Of a stretch of 64,000 bases of DNA, positions 8,250 to 17,651 are shown piece by piece. Made by a program: the position numbers and the translations under genes. Source of the DNA: Roseovarius sp. ZX-A-9 (GTDB taxonomy: Bacteria; Pseudomonadota; Alphaproteobacteria; Rhodobacterales; Rhodobacteraceae). The stretch covers positions 19,505 through 83,504 of the forward strand of contig NZ_JAPWHW010000020.1 in NCBI RefSeq assembly GCF_028369135.1, written 5' to 3'. Below the pieces are notes generated by a model. That model worked only from the letters and a program-made list of their open reading frames with translations, was not told where the DNA came from and did no database searches. Within the stretch, counting starts at the first letter, position 1; each line of letters starts with the position of its first letter.

Positions 8250-8878
8250 TTCGCGTCACCTTTCCCCAAACGGGCTTCCAGTGCCTCGACACCCGCCTTC
8301 GTCAGCACGAGCGTGTCGCGCTTGAGGATGTCATAGACGTTTGCGCCCATCGTCGGCAGGATATCCAGGCCTTCGATGTTGCGTGCCGCCTTGGCGAAGT
8401 CTTCATTCACCTCGGCGCCGTCGATGATCAGCGCGCGTTTCCAGCCCAGTTCCTTGACCTGCTTGGCCAGGGCGCCGGTTTTGCCGTCAGATGCCGCGCT
8501 TTCGATCACGATCAGCTCGCCTGCCTTGGCTTTCGCCGACAGCGCCAGCTTCAGACCCAGTTGGCGGACCTTCTTGGGCAGGTCGTGGCCGTGGCTACGC
8601 ACAACCGGACCCTTGTAGACGCCACCACCGCGAAAGATCGGTGCCGAGCGCGCGCCGTGGCGTGCGCCGCCGGTGCCCTTCTGGCGATAGATCTTCTTGG
8701 TCGAATAGCTGACCTCGGAGCGGGTCTTGACCTTGTGCGTACCGGCCTGTGCCTTGTTACGCTGCCAGCGGACGACGCGGTGCAGTATGTCTGCGCGCGG
8801 CTCCAGGTCGAAGATGTCTTCGCCCAGATCGACCGAGCCGGCCTTGCTGCCGTCCAGTTTGATCACGTCGAGTTTCAT
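8246..8878 (-). CDS. rplD: 50S ribosomal protein L4
   Basis: L4 lines the exit tunnel and in enterobacteria represses the S10 operon at its leader. The 210-residue product contains the expected [19 protein letters not shown] segment (about 40-57), the [26 protein letters not shown] tunnel loop (about 62-87) and [27 protein letters not shown] at the end. It overlaps rplC and rplW by four bases each. Whether L4 regulates this operon cannot be told, since the cluster runs on from tuf1 and rpsJ. Confidence 0.97.
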   Translation of the reverse strand: MKLDVIKLDGSKAGSVDLGEDIFDLEPRADILHRVVRWQRNKAQAGTHKVKTRSEVSYSTKKIYRQKGTGGARHGARSAPIFRGGGVYKGPVVRSHGHDLPKKVRQLGLKLALSAKAKAGELIVIESAASDGKTGALAKQVKELGWKRALIIDGAEVNEDFAKAARNIEGLDILPTMGANVYDILKRDTLVLTKAGVEALEARLGKGDAK

Positions 8879-9735
8879 TCCTCGCCTTCCTTCTTCTCAG
8901 CAGCTTGGGCTTCGGCAACCGCATCGGTCCCGGCCTCATCTGCGGCTTGTGCTTCCAGAGCTGCCTGCTCGGCTTCAGCGGCTTCTTTTGCGGCTGCTTC
9001 TGCTTCTGCGGCGGCTGCGGCGGCAGCTTCTTCAGCGGCCTTGGCAGCGGCTTCGGCGTCGGACTTCAACGCTGCTGGCAGAATCGCGCTCTCGGGGAAC
9101 GGCTTCTTGACCGCATCCTTGACCGTGACCCAGCCACCCTTGGAGCCTGGAACAGCGCCTTTGACCATGATCAGGCCGCGTTCGGCGTCGGTCTTGACCA
9201 CTTGCAGATTCTGCGTGGTGATCCGGGCTGCGCCCATGTGACCGGCCATCTTCTTGCCCTTGAACACCTTGCCGGGATCCTGACACTGACCCGTGGAGCC
9301 GTGCGAACGGTGCGAAATCGAAACACCGTGGGTCATTTCCAGACCCTTGAAGTTGTGACGCTTCATCGCACCGGCAAAACCTTTACCGATCGAAGTGCCA
9401 CAAACATCAACGTACTGGCCTTCGAAGTAATGGTTCGCGGTGATCTCTTCACCAACCGCGATCATCGCCTCGGGCGCCACGCGGAATTCCGCGATCTTGC
9501 GCTTGGGCTCAACCTTGGCTGCGGCAAAGTGACCGCGCATGGCTTTCGAGGTCCGCTTGGCCTTGGCCGAACCGGCACCCAGTTGAACCGCGGTATAGCC
9601 GTGGGTTTCTGGGGTACGTGTCGCCACGACCTGCAGTTTGTCCAATTGAAGAACGGTCACAGGGATCTGCTTGCCGTCTTCCATGAAAAGCCGGGTCATG
9701 CCGACTTTCTTTGCGATAATACCAGAGCGCAACAT
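8875..9735 (-). CDS. rplC: 50S ribosomal protein L3 with alanine/glutamate-rich tail
   Basis: L3 is an early assembly protein near the peptidyl-transferase centre. Residues 1-224 are ordinary L3: [17 protein letters not shown], the [16 protein letters not shown] segment and the [25 protein letters not shown] loop that carries the glutamine methylated by PrmB in E. coli. Residues 225-286 add a 62-residue tail made almost wholly of Ala, Glu, Lys and Asp, apparently helical, with runs of seven alanines. L3 is normally about 210-245 residues, so the tail is an extra. It follows rpsJ by 15 bases. Confidence 0.97.
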   Translation of the reverse strand: MLRSGIIAKKVGMTRLFMEDGKQIPVTVLQLDKLQVVATRTPETHGYTAVQLGAGSAKAKRTSKAMRGHFAAAKVEPKRKIAEFRVAPEAMIAVGEEITANHYFEGQYVDVCGTSIGKGFAGAMKRHNFKGLEMTHGVSISHRSHGSTGQCQDPGKVFKGKKMAGHMGAARITTQNLQVVKTDAERGLIMVKGAVPGSKGGWVTVKDAVKKPFPESAILPAALKSDAEAAAKAAEEAAAAAAAEAEAAAKEAAEAEQAALEAQAADEAGTDAVAEAQAAEKKEGEE

Positions 9736-9750
9736 ATCTGATTGCCCTCC

Positions 9751-10059
9751 TTAGACCGAAATCTGCACGTCAACACCGGCGGCCAGGTCGAGCTTCATCA
9801 GCGCGTCCACGGTCTGCGGTGTAGGATCAACGATGTCCAGCAGGCGTTTATGCGTGCGGATTTCCCATTGATCGCGGGATTTCTTGTTCACGTGGGGGCC
9901 ACGCAGAACGGTGAATTTTTCGATTTTGTTCGGCAGCGGGATCGGGCCACGCACGTCTGCGCCGGTGCGCTTCGCGGTGTTCACGATTTCCTGCGTGCTG
10001 GCATCCAGTACGCGGTAATCGAAGGCCTTCAGCCGGATGCGAATGTTCTGACTTTGCAT
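9751..10059 (-). CDS. rpsJ: 30S ribosomal protein S10 / NusE
   Basis: S10 is a small-subunit head protein and, as NusE, links NusG to the ribosome and takes part in antitermination. The 102-residue product begins [19 protein letters not shown] and has [36 protein letters not shown] in family position. The ATG at 10059 is chosen because the reading frame extends 17 codons further upstream without conservation. It follows tuf1 by 182 bases. Confidence 0.97.
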   Translation of the reverse strand: MQSQNIRIRLKAFDYRVLDASTQEIVNTAKRTGADVRGPIPLPNKIEKFTVLRGPHVNKKSRDQWEIRTHKRLLDIVDPTPQTVDALMKLDLAAGVDVQISV

Positions 10060-10241
10060 TGTCTTAGCCTTTCGCGGCTTTTGGAGTTGATAGGAGGAGC
10101 GCCGGACCACCCGGCCCCCTCGTCGAACTTCCCCCGGCTTTAACGGAGGGAGGTCCCGGGCATAACCCGGAACCCCGCTTGTCTGGACCGCCTATGCGGG
10201 TTTGGCGAAAGTTGCAATCACCTACCGCATAGACAATTCGC

Positions 10242-11417
10242 TTACTCGAGGATTTTCGACACCACGCCGGCGCCGACGGTGCGACCGCCTTCGCGGATGG
10301 CGAAACGCAGGCCCTCTTCCATCGCGATCGGGGCGATCAGGTCGACCTCGAACTTCAGGTTGTCGCCGGGCATCACCATCTCCGTGCCCTCGGGCAGGTT
10401 CACGGTGCCGGTCACATCCGTCGTACGGAAGTAGAACTGCGGACGGTAGTTGGCGAAGAACGGCGTGTGACGGCCACCCTCATCCTTGGTCAGGATATAC
10501 GCCTCGGCTTCGAACTTGGTGTGCGGCGTCACCGAACCCGGCTTGCACAGGACCTGCCCGCGCTCGACACCTTCACGATCGATACCGCGCAGCAGCGCGC
10601 CGATGTTGTCGCCAGCTTCACCGCGATCCAGCAGCTTGCGGAACATTTCAACGCCCGTGCAGGTCGTCTTCTTGGTGTCGCGGATGCCGACGATCTCGAT
10701 CTCGTCGCCAACGTTGATCACGCCACGCTCAACACGACCGGTCACAACCGTACCACGACCCGAGATCGAGAACACGTCCTCGACCGGCATCAGGAAGGGC
10801 TGGTCCACGGCGCGTGCCGGCGTCGGGATGTACTCGTCCACGGCCGCCATCAGCTTGCGGATCGAATTCTCGCCGATTTCCGGATCACGGCCTTCCAGCG
10901 CAGCCAGCGCCGAGCCGGGGATGATCGGAATGTCGTCGCCGGGATATTCGTACGAGCTCAGCAGCTCGCGAATTTCCATCTCGACCAGTTCCAGCAGCTC
11001 TTCGTCGTCAACCTGGTCGACCTTGTTCATGTAGACGACCATGTAGGGGATGCCCACCTGGCGACCCAGCAGGATGTGCTCGCGCGTCTGGGGCATCGGG
11101 CCGTCGGCCGCGTTCACCACCAGAATCGCGCCGTCCATCTGCGCCGCACCGGTGATCATGTTCTTCACATAGTCAGCGTGGCCGGGGCAGTCGACATGCG
11201 CATAGTGGCGCGCGTCGGTCTCGTATTCCACGTGCGCGGTCGAGATCGTGATCCCGCGTGCTTTCTCTTCCGGCGCGCCGTCGATCTGGTCATACGCCTT
11301 GAAGTCACCGAAATACTTCGTGATCGCCGCCGTCAGCGTCGTCTTGCCGTGGTCAACGTGACCGATCGTGCCGATGTTAACATGCGGCTTGCTGCGGTCG
11401 AACTTTTCCTTTGCCAT
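10242..11417 (-). CDS. tuf: Translation elongation factor Tu, copy 1
   Basis: EF-Tu carries aminoacyl-tRNA to the ribosome as a GTP complex. The 391-residue protein has the P-loop GHVDHGKT (19-26), DCPGH near residue 80 and NKVD near residue 135, followed by the two beta-barrel domains. It is the str-operon copy (rpsL-rpsG-fusA-tuf). Its amino-acid sequence equals that of the copy at 32560-33735. The nucleotide sequences are nearly identical, but this copy stops with TAA while the other stops with TGA. Confidence 0.98.
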   Translation of the reverse strand: MAKEKFDRSKPHVNIGTIGHVDHGKTTLTAAITKYFGDFKAYDQIDGAPEEKARGITISTAHVEYETDARHYAHVDCPGHADYVKNMITGAAQMDGAILVVNAADGPMPQTREHILLGRQVGIPYMVVYMNKVDQVDDEELLELVEMEIRELLSSYEYPGDDIPIIPGSALAALEGRDPEIGENSIRKLMAAVDEYIPTPARAVDQPFLMPVEDVFSISGRGTVVTGRVERGVINVGDEIEIVGIRDTKKTTCTGVEMFRKLLDRGEAGDNIGALLRGIDREGVERGQVLCKPGSVTPHTKFEAEAYILTKDEGGRHTPFFANYRPQFYFRTTDVTGTVNLPEGTEMVMPGDNLKFEVDLIAPIAMEEGLRFAIREGGRTVGAGVVSKILE

Positions 11418-11444
11418 GATGCTGGCTCCTCTTCTTGTCTGTCA

Positions 11445-11470
11445 GGTGGCGGGGCGAAGCCCCACCCTAC
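11445..11470. repeat. Short GTAGGGTGGG-type palindrome in the fusA-tuf gap
   Basis: Read on the minus strand this is GTAGGGTGG followed by GGCTTCGCCC and CGCCACC; GGGGC and GCCCC pair around a GAA loop. It is an inverted relative of the elements at 6502, 29141 and 32482. Confidence 0.55.
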
Positions 11471-11481
11471 GGTGCTGGGTA

Positions 11482-11505
11482 GGGCGGGGTTATCCCCCGC
11501 CACCC
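11482..11505. repeat. Second hairpin in the fusA-tuf gap
   Basis: GGCGGGG (11483-11489) and CCCCGCC (11495-11501) pair around a five-base loop. No U-tract follows on the minus strand, so transcription from fusA into tuf1 is probably not stopped. It lies four bases after the fusA stop and next to the related palindrome at 11445. Confidence 0.5.
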
Positions 11506-11508
11506 GGG

Positions 11509-13632
11509 TTAGGCATATTTTGCTTGGATTTCTTCGGAGATATTCTGCGGCACCGGCTCATAATGCGAGAATTGCATCGTGAACTGGGCACGCCCCGAAG
11601 ACATCGAGCGCAGCGTGTTGATATAGCCGAACATGTTCGCAAGCGGCACGTTACAGTTGATCGCGATGGCGTTGCCGCGCGTCTCCTGCCCCGAAATCTG
11701 CCCGCGACGCGAGGTGAGATCGCCGATGATACCACCCGTGTAATCCTCGGGCGTAACCACTTCGACCTTCATGATCGGTTCCAGAAGCTTGGCGCCGGCC
11801 TTGCGCAGACCTTCGCGCATACCCATGCGTGCCGCAATCTCGAACGCCATGACGCTGGAGTCCACATCGTGGAACTTACCATCGATCAGGGCGACCTTGA
11901 AGTCGATCACGGGGAAGCCAGCCAGAGGGCCGCTGTCCATGACCGAGCGGATGCCTTTTTCGACGCCCGGGATATATTCCTTGGGCACCGCGCCACCGAC
12001 GATACGGCTCTCGAAGGAGAAACCTTCACCGGGCTCTGTCGGCGAGATGATCATCTTGACCTCGGCGAACTGACCGGACCCACCCGACTGTTTCTTGTGG
12101 GTGTAGGTATGTTCGACCTCGTGACCGATGGTCTCGCGATAGGCCACCTGAGGCGCACCGATATTGGCATCGACCTTGAATTCGCGGCGCAGACGGTCGA
12201 CCAGGATGTCGAGGTGAAGTTCGCCCATGCCCTTCATGATCGTCTGACCGGATTCCTGATCGGTTTCCACGCGGAAGGATGGATCTTCGGCCGCCAGACG
12301 TGCCAGACCGGCCGACATCTTTTCCTGGTCGCCCTTGGTCTTGGGCTCGACCGCGATCTCGATCACCGGATCGGGGAAGGTCATCGTTTCCAGAACGACC
12401 TGTTCCTTGACGTCGCTGAGCGTGTCGCCGGTGGTCGTGTCCTTGAGGCCCGCCAATGCGATGATGTCGCCGGCAAATGCCTCTTCGATCTCTTCGCGCT
12501 GGATCGAGTGCATCATCATCATACGACCGATGCGCTCTTTCTTGCCCTTGGTGGTGTTCTGGACGGTATCGCCCTTCTTGATCGTGCCCGAATAGATCCG
12601 GGTGAAAGTCAGCGAGCCGACGAACGGGTCGTTCATGATCTTGAAGGCCAGACCCGAGAACGGCATGTTGTCATCCGCGCGGCGCGGGATGTTACGGGTT
12701 TCCGTCTCGTCATCGGGGGCAAAGCCCATGTAGTCGACAACGTCCTTGGGGCTGGGCAGGTAATCGACAACGGCGTTCAGCAGCGGCTGCACACCCTTGT
12801 TCTTGAACGCCGAGCCACACAGCACGGGAACAAAGCTCAGCGACAGCGTACCTTTACGGATCAGCGTGTGCAGCGTATCCACGTCGGGCTCTACGCCTTC
12901 CAGGTAAGCTTCCATCGCGTCGTCGTCCATTTCGACGGCGATCTCGATCAGGTTGGCGCGCCATTCGTCGGCCAGGTCCTTCAGGCTGTCGCGGATCGGA
13001 CCGCGTGTCCAGTTCGCGCCCAGATCTTCGCCCTTCCAGACCCATTCTTCCATGGTGACCAGATCAACGATGCCTTCCAGCTCGGTTTCGGAACCGATCG
13101 GGATCTGGATCGGTGCCGGCGTCGCGCCGGTACGGTCCTTGATCATCTTGACGCAGTTGAAGAAGTCCGCGCCGATCTTGTCCATCTTGTTGACGAAGAC
13201 GATCCGCGGCACCTTGTAACGGTCGGCCTGACGCCAGACTGTTTCGGTCTGGGGCTCAACACCGGCGTTGGCATCCAGCACCGCAACGGCGCCGTCGAGC
13301 ACGGCAAGGCTACGCTCGACTTCGATGGTGAAGTCCACGTGGCCGGGGGTGTCGATGATGTTCATCCGGTACTTGGTGTCTGCCGTACCTTCGGCGGTCG
13401 GGTCTTCCTGACGCTGCCAGAATGTGGTGGTCGCAGCCGAGGTGATCGTGATTCCCCGCTCCTGCTCCTGCTCCATCCAGTCCATGGTCGAGGCACCCTC
13501 GTGGGTCTCTCCCATGTTGTGGTTCTTGCCGGTGTAGAACAGGATCCGTTCGCTGCAGGTGGTTTTACCTGCATCGATATGGGCCATGATGCCAAAGTTA
13601 CGGTAGCGTTCGAGCGAATAGTCGCGTGCCAT
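11509..13632 (-). CDS. fusA: Translation elongation factor G
   Basis: EF-G drives translocation and, with RRF, ribosome recycling. The 707-residue product has the P-loop AHIDAGKTT near residue 18, DTPGH near residue 90 and NKMD near residue 144, then the domain II to V sequence ending [19 protein letters not shown]. Length is normal for bacterial EF-G. It lies 27 bases after rpsG in the str operon. Confidence 0.98.
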   Translation of the reverse strand: MARDYSLERYRNFGIMAHIDAGKTTCSERILFYTGKNHNMGETHEGASTMDWMEQEQERGITITSAATTTFWQRQEDPTAEGTADTKYRMNIIDTPGHVDFTIEVERSLAVLDGAVAVLDANAGVEPQTETVWRQADRYKVPRIVFVNKMDKIGADFFNCVKMIKDRTGATPAPIQIPIGSETELEGIVDLVTMEEWVWKGEDLGANWTRGPIRDSLKDLADEWRANLIEIAVEMDDDAMEAYLEGVEPDVDTLHTLIRKGTLSLSFVPVLCGSAFKNKGVQPLLNAVVDYLPSPKDVVDYMGFAPDDETETRNIPRRADDNMPFSGLAFKIMNDPFVGSLTFTRIYSGTIKKGDTVQNTTKGKKERIGRMMMMHSIQREEIEEAFAGDIIALAGLKDTTTGDTLSDVKEQVVLETMTFPDPVIEIAVEPKTKGDQEKMSAGLARLAAEDPSFRVETDQESGQTIMKGMGELHLDILVDRLRREFKVDANIGAPQVAYRETIGHEVEHTYTHKKQSGGSGQFAEVKMIISPTEPGEGFSFESRIVGGAVPKEYIPGVEKGIRSVMDSGPLAGFPVIDFKVALIDGKFHDVDSSVMAFEIAARMGMREGLRKAGAKLLEPIMKVEVVTPEDYTGGIIGDLTSRRGQISGQETRGNAIAINCNVPLANMFGYINTLRSMSSGRAQFTMQFSHYEPVPQNISEEIQAKYA

Positions 13633-13659
13633 GAAAGCTGCTTCCTCAGAGTATCTGTA

Positions 13660-14151
<492 letters not shown>

Positions 14152-14200
14152 CTATCGGTCGCGCCCCGAGGATCACCCCGGAGCTTCTTGGCGGCGCGAA

Positions 14201-14221
14201 ATCCCGGGACAGGCCCGGGAT
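14201..14221. repeat. ATCCCGGG palindrome in the rpsL-rpsG gap
   Basis: ATCCCGGG (14201-14208) and CCCGGGAT (14214-14221) form a perfect 8-bp stem with a five-base loop, followed by GACG. Elements of this form (CCCGGGATGACG) are widespread as dispersed palindromes in alphaproteobacterial genomes; this copy may also shape the mRNA between S12 and S7. Confidence 0.55.
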
Positions 14222-14234
14222 GACGCCAAAGGGG

Positions 14235-14606
14235 TCACTTGGGACGCTTGGCGCCGTATTTCGAACGACGCTGCTTACGATCCTTGACGCCCTGGGTATC
14301 CAGAACACCGCGCAGGATGTGGTAACGCACACCCGGAAGGTCTTTGACGCGGCCGCCGCGGATCAGCACAACGCTGTGCTCCTGCAGGTTGTGGCTCTCA
14401 CCGGGGATGTAGCTGATCACCTCGAAACCATTGGTCAGACGCACTTTGGCGACCTTCCGCATGGCTGAGTTCGGCTTCTTCGGTGTCGTCGTGTAGACGC
14501 GCGTGCAGACGCCGCGCTTCTGCGGGCAGCCCTGAAGGTGCTGCGACTTCTGCGTTTTTGCTTTCGGCTGCCGCGGTTTGCGGATCAGCTGTTGGATCGT
14601 TGGCAT
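14235..14606 (-). CDS. rpsL: 30S ribosomal protein S12
   Basis: S12 monitors codon-anticodon pairing at the decoding centre. The 123-residue product starts [13 protein letters not shown]; an in-frame ATG eight codons earlier lacks conservation. The streptomycin-relevant lysines are wild type in [10 protein letters not shown] and [12 protein letters not shown], and the aspartate modified by RimO in E. coli is present. It is first in the str operon, about 235 bases downstream of a strong candidate promoter. Confidence 0.98.
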   Translation of the reverse strand: MPTIQQLIRKPRQPKAKTQKSQHLQGCPQKRGVCTRVYTTTPKKPNSAMRKVAKVRLTNGFEVISYIPGESHNLQEHSVVLIRGGRVKDLPGVRYHILRGVLDTQGVKDRKQRRSKYGAKRPK

Positions 14607-14957
14607 TCCGGTTCTATCCCCGTCTCTCAACTCATGTCTGCATGGGGTGTCCCATGCGGGTTAATCTCATCTCAAACATGTCGCGCGTCCGCAAAAGCGC
14701 AATGACCGCAATCGTTCCCATTCCGAGGTGAACGACGCGGCTGGTTCCCAGAGGATCGGGGCGTAACAAGGTGCCCGGATCTTGACCACTTCAGTTTTGA
14801 TTTCGACTTTCAAGGCAGAACCCTGAAGCCGGATGGGGCGCGTATAGGCGGTTGCCGATGCGTTGTCAACAGTCCGCCCCGCCCCGCCGCACCTTGTCTC
14901 TGCGGCATCCGGCTGGCATGGTGACCAAGGGGCAGAGCATACGGGAAATCGCGCAAA
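14607..14957. promoter_or_regulatory. Divergent gap between rpsL and the glycosyltransferase genes
   Basis: This 351-base region carries the str-operon promoter at 14841-14869 and about 235 bases of untranslated leader for rpsL. No coding region is supported in it. No clear plus-strand promoter for the gene at 14958 was recognised. Confidence 0.6.
14841..14869 (-). promoter_or_regulatory. Candidate str-operon promoter
   Basis: On the minus strand TTGACA (14869-14864) and TATACG (14846-14841) are spaced by 17 bases, the best sigma-70-type match seen in the window. It faces rpsL. Confidence 0.75.
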
Positions 14958-15794
14958 ATGGACAGCCGCAAGATGCAGGTGATCGGGCTTTGCCGGTTCT
15001 CCTACCCCGCGCTTGGCGGCTTTCAGATTGAACATGAAACCCCCGAGGCGCGTGCCGCCTTTCTCTACGATTCGGTCCGGATGCAGGAACGCTTTGCCAC
15101 GTTCGAAACCCTCACCCTGCCGCCCCTGCGTGCCCAGACCGATCCTGATTTCACCCTGCTCATCGTCGTGGGTGATGCCATGCCCGACCTGTGGTTGACC
15201 CGCCTGCTCGATCTGGTCGAGGACATGCCGCAAGCGGTGGTGGTGCCGCGTGCGCCGGGCCGTCACCGGCAGGTCATGCGTGAGGTGATCAATGCCGCGC
15301 GCGCCGACACCGGCCAGCCAAGCTTGCAATTCCGCATGGATGACGATGACGCCGTCGCCTGCCACTTTGTTGAACGGCTGCGCGAAGCAGCGGCGGACCT
15401 CGCACCACTGATCGCGAAAAACCGCTATGTGGGCATCGACTTCAACCAGGGGTTCATCGCCCGCATCACCCCCCGCGGCATCTGCGCCAAACCCACGACC
15501 GAAACACTCTGGACCCCCGCGCTCGGCGTGGCGGTGGGACCGGGGGCTTCGCGCGGGATCATGAATTTCAGCCATGCCAAGCTGAGCCGCATCATGCCAG
15601 TCGTCGCCCTGCCCGGCGAGGATATGTTCATTCGCGGCCATAACGACTTCAACGATTCGCGCCAGAAGGACGGGATAAAGCCGGTCCGCCTGCCCCCTCT
15701 GGACGCCGACGGCGAGGCACAGTTTCGCACCCTCTTCAACATCGACGCAGACCATGTGCGCCGGGTCATGGCCCAAAGCGCGACGCAAGGATAA
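14958..15794 (+). CDS. Putative rhamnosyl transferase, copy A
   Basis: The 278-residue product resembles the 'putative rhamnosyl transferase' family (PF11316-like), with a GT-A-type aspartate cluster RMDDDDAV near residue 130 that would bind a metal and nucleotide sugar. It is a clear paralogue of the next gene: both open with the VIG(L/V)CRFSYPALGGF segment and share PxIRAQTDP-type and (F)RxDDDDA segments. The start could be the ATG at 14958 or the in-frame ATG at 14973, which matches the neighbour's N-terminus. No signal peptide or membrane segment. The acceptor is unknown. Confidence 0.7.
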   Translation: MDSRKMQVIGLCRFSYPALGGFQIEHETPEARAAFLYDSVRMQERFATFETLTLPPLRAQTDPDFTLLIVVGDAMPDLWLTRLLDLVEDMPQAVVVPRAPGRHRQVMREVINAARADTGQPSLQFRMDDDDAVACHFVERLREAAADLAPLIAKNRYVGIDFNQGFIARITPRGICAKPTTETLWTPALGVAVGPGASRGIMNFSHAKLSRIMPVVALPGEDMFIRGHNDFNDSRQKDGIKPVRLPPLDADGEAQFRTLFNIDADHVRRVMAQSATQG

Positions 15795-15806
15795 GGAAGA
15801 CCACGA

Positions 15807-16631
15807 ATGCGAGTGATCGGCGTCTGCCGCTTTTCCTATCCCGCGCTTGGCGGGTTCAAAAGGATGCACGAAACCGTCGAAGCCCGCGAGGCCTATCTCT
15901 ACGAGGCCACGCGGATGGAGCTGCGCTTTGCCCATTTCGAGGCGCTCGCCCTGCCATCGATTCGCGCCCAGACCGATCCCGAATTCACGTTCCTCATCGT
16001 GATCGGCGAACGCATGCCAGAGCCGTACCTGTCGCGGCTGCATGACCTCTGTGCGCCGGTTCCGCAGATCAAGATCATGCCGCGCCCGCCGCAGAAGCAC
16101 CGACTCGCCCTGCAACGCGCCATTCAGGAAGAGTTGGGCGATAACGAAGTGGACACGCTCCAGTTCCGGCTCGACGACGACGATGCGATGGGGGTCGATT
16201 TTGTCGCCCAGTGCCGCAGCATTGCGCGGCGAACCAGCCGCTTGCGCCGTCGCGAGCCGCGCATGGTAATCGAATTCAACAGCGGATTCTCGGCCCGTCT
16301 CTCGGCTGAAGGCATCAGCGCCGAGCCGGTGATCACCGCCTTCTGGGCCTGCGGCCTCGGCGTGACCTTCCCGGCGGGCGACACCCGCACCGTGATGAAC
16401 TACGGCCATCACAAGCTGCACCACTCCATGCCTGCCGTGATCCAGCCGCGTCCGCCGATGTATATCCGCGCCAAGCACGATGACAACGACAGCGCCGCGA
16501 AATTCAAGACCGGGCCGCTAAAGCCGCTCGACGACGCCGGGCGTCAGCTCTTTCGCGACCGCTTCAACGTCGATGAAGCAGAGATCTGCCGGATTTTCGC
16601 AAACCAAGCCGCGCTTCGCGGTAAAGCGTGA
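15807..16631 (+). CDS. Putative rhamnosyl transferase, copy B
   Basis: The 274-residue product is the tandem paralogue of the gene ending 12 bases upstream, so the pair is probably one operon made by duplication. It has the same RLDDDDAMG aspartate cluster near residue 130 and an ending rich in DDND and basic residues. Copy B is more basic than A in the middle (ARRTSRLRRREPRM). Its last 68 bases overlap the end of the convergent DMT transporter gene. Confidence 0.7.
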   Translation: MRVIGVCRFSYPALGGFKRMHETVEAREAYLYEATRMELRFAHFEALALPSIRAQTDPEFTFLIVIGERMPEPYLSRLHDLCAPVPQIKIMPRPPQKHRLALQRAIQEELGDNEVDTLQFRLDDDDAMGVDFVAQCRSIARRTSRLRRREPRMVIEFNSGFSARLSAEGISAEPVITAFWACGLGVTFPAGDTRTVMNYGHHKLHHSMPAVIQPRPPMYIRAKHDDNDSAAKFKTGPLKPLDDAGRQLFRDRFNVDEAEICRIFANQAALRGKA

Positions 16632-17481
16632 ACAGCCCGCTGCCCACCACGATCGCCCCACCAAGCAAGGTCATCGGCACCGGCCACTCACCGAAGACCA
16701 GCCAGCCCAGCACCAGCGCCCAGAGCAGCGACGTATAGCGGAACGGCGCGATGAAGCTGATCTCGCCCACCCGCATCGTCATGATCGAAAAGACGTAGCC
16801 CGCGATCACGAACACCGCCGCGGCCATGATCAACCCCGCCTCGCGCCCGGCCAGTGGCATCCATTCCTGCCCAACGCTCGCTATTCCAAACACGCACATC
16901 ACCGAAAGCGAGGTCACGAACGTCACCAGCATCGACGGCACCTCGCGGCTCAACCGCCGCGTGCTCAGGTCGCGCACCGTCACACAGGCCACTGCCCCCA
17001 ACCCATAGAGCGCGTAGAAGTTGAACCCTTCCGGGCCGGGCCGCACGATCAGCATCACGCCACAGAAACCCACGACAATCGCCGTCAGCCGCCGCCACCC
17101 CAGCGGCTCTTTGAACACCAGCGCCGCCACCAGCGCAATGCTGAGCGGCATGGCCTGCAGGATCGCCGTCACGTTGGCCAGCGGCATGTGAAACAGGGCC
17201 GTGAGAAAGCAATAGGTTGCCATCACTTCGGCCGTTGTCCGGATCGCCATCACCCCCCAGTCACGGCGCGGCACCCTCTGGCCAAAAGCCCCCATCCGCC
17301 AGGCGATCAGGGTCACCGCAAATGTCGTCAGGATGCCGCGCAGAAACAGCAGTTGAAAAAGCGGCACATCGCTCGCCAGCAATTTCATCAGCGCATCGCT
17401 GAAGGTGAACGCGGCCATCGAGCCCATCATCAGCAGCGCGCCGGTCATGTTGTCAGATCTCGTCATACCGGCATTAGACAT
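16564..17481 (-). CDS. DMT superfamily (EamA) permease
   Basis: The 305-residue product shows about ten hydrophobic helices and the two-fold EamA arrangement, so it is a drug/metabolite transporter superfamily member of unknown substrate in the inner membrane. The ATG at 17481 (MSNAGMTRSDNM) is chosen; the frame runs further upstream without conservation, across the rpoC terminator. Its 3' end overlaps the opposing glycosyltransferase gene tail to tail by 68 bases. Confidence 0.8.
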   Translation of the reverse strand: MSNAGMTRSDNMTGALLMMGSMAAFTFSDALMKLLASDVPLFQLLFLRGILTTFAVTLIAWRMGAFGQRVPRRDWGVMAIRTTAEVMATYCFLTALFHMPLANVTAILQAMPLSIALVAALVFKEPLGWRRLTAIVVGFCGVMLIVRPGPEGFNFYALYGLGAVACVTVRDLSTRRLSREVPSMLVTFVTSLSVMCVFGIASVGQEWMPLAGREAGLIMAAAVFVIAGYVFSIMTMRVGEISFIAPFRYTSLLWALVLGWLVFGEWPVPMTLLGGAIVVGSGLFTLYREARLGLRKSGRSLLHRR

Positions 17482-17601
17482 GCGGGCGCCAGAGGAGCAA
17501 GGGCGAAGGCCCGCGAGCCATGTCGCGCCGCGGGAAGCATATGCTTGCCGACGCACTCTGCGGGTGGGAAATCGGGCTTTTCCAACCGCTTGGCATATGA
17601 A

Positions 17602-17627
17602 AAAGGCCCCGCCAAAGCGGGGCCTTT
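17602..17627 (-). terminator. rpoC terminator
   Basis: An 11-bp perfect stem (AAAGGCCCCGC, GCGGGGCCTTT) with a four-base loop, followed on the minus strand by TTTTTCAT. It lies 24 bases after the rpoC stop. Confidence 0.88.
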
Positions 17628-17651
17628 CAGGTCTTGTCACTTGTCCGACGC

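Noticed and set aside
14667..16478. A 603-codon open frame on the minus strand
   Set aside because: It is the shadow of the two tandem glycosyltransferase genes, whose paralogy shows which strand is coding.
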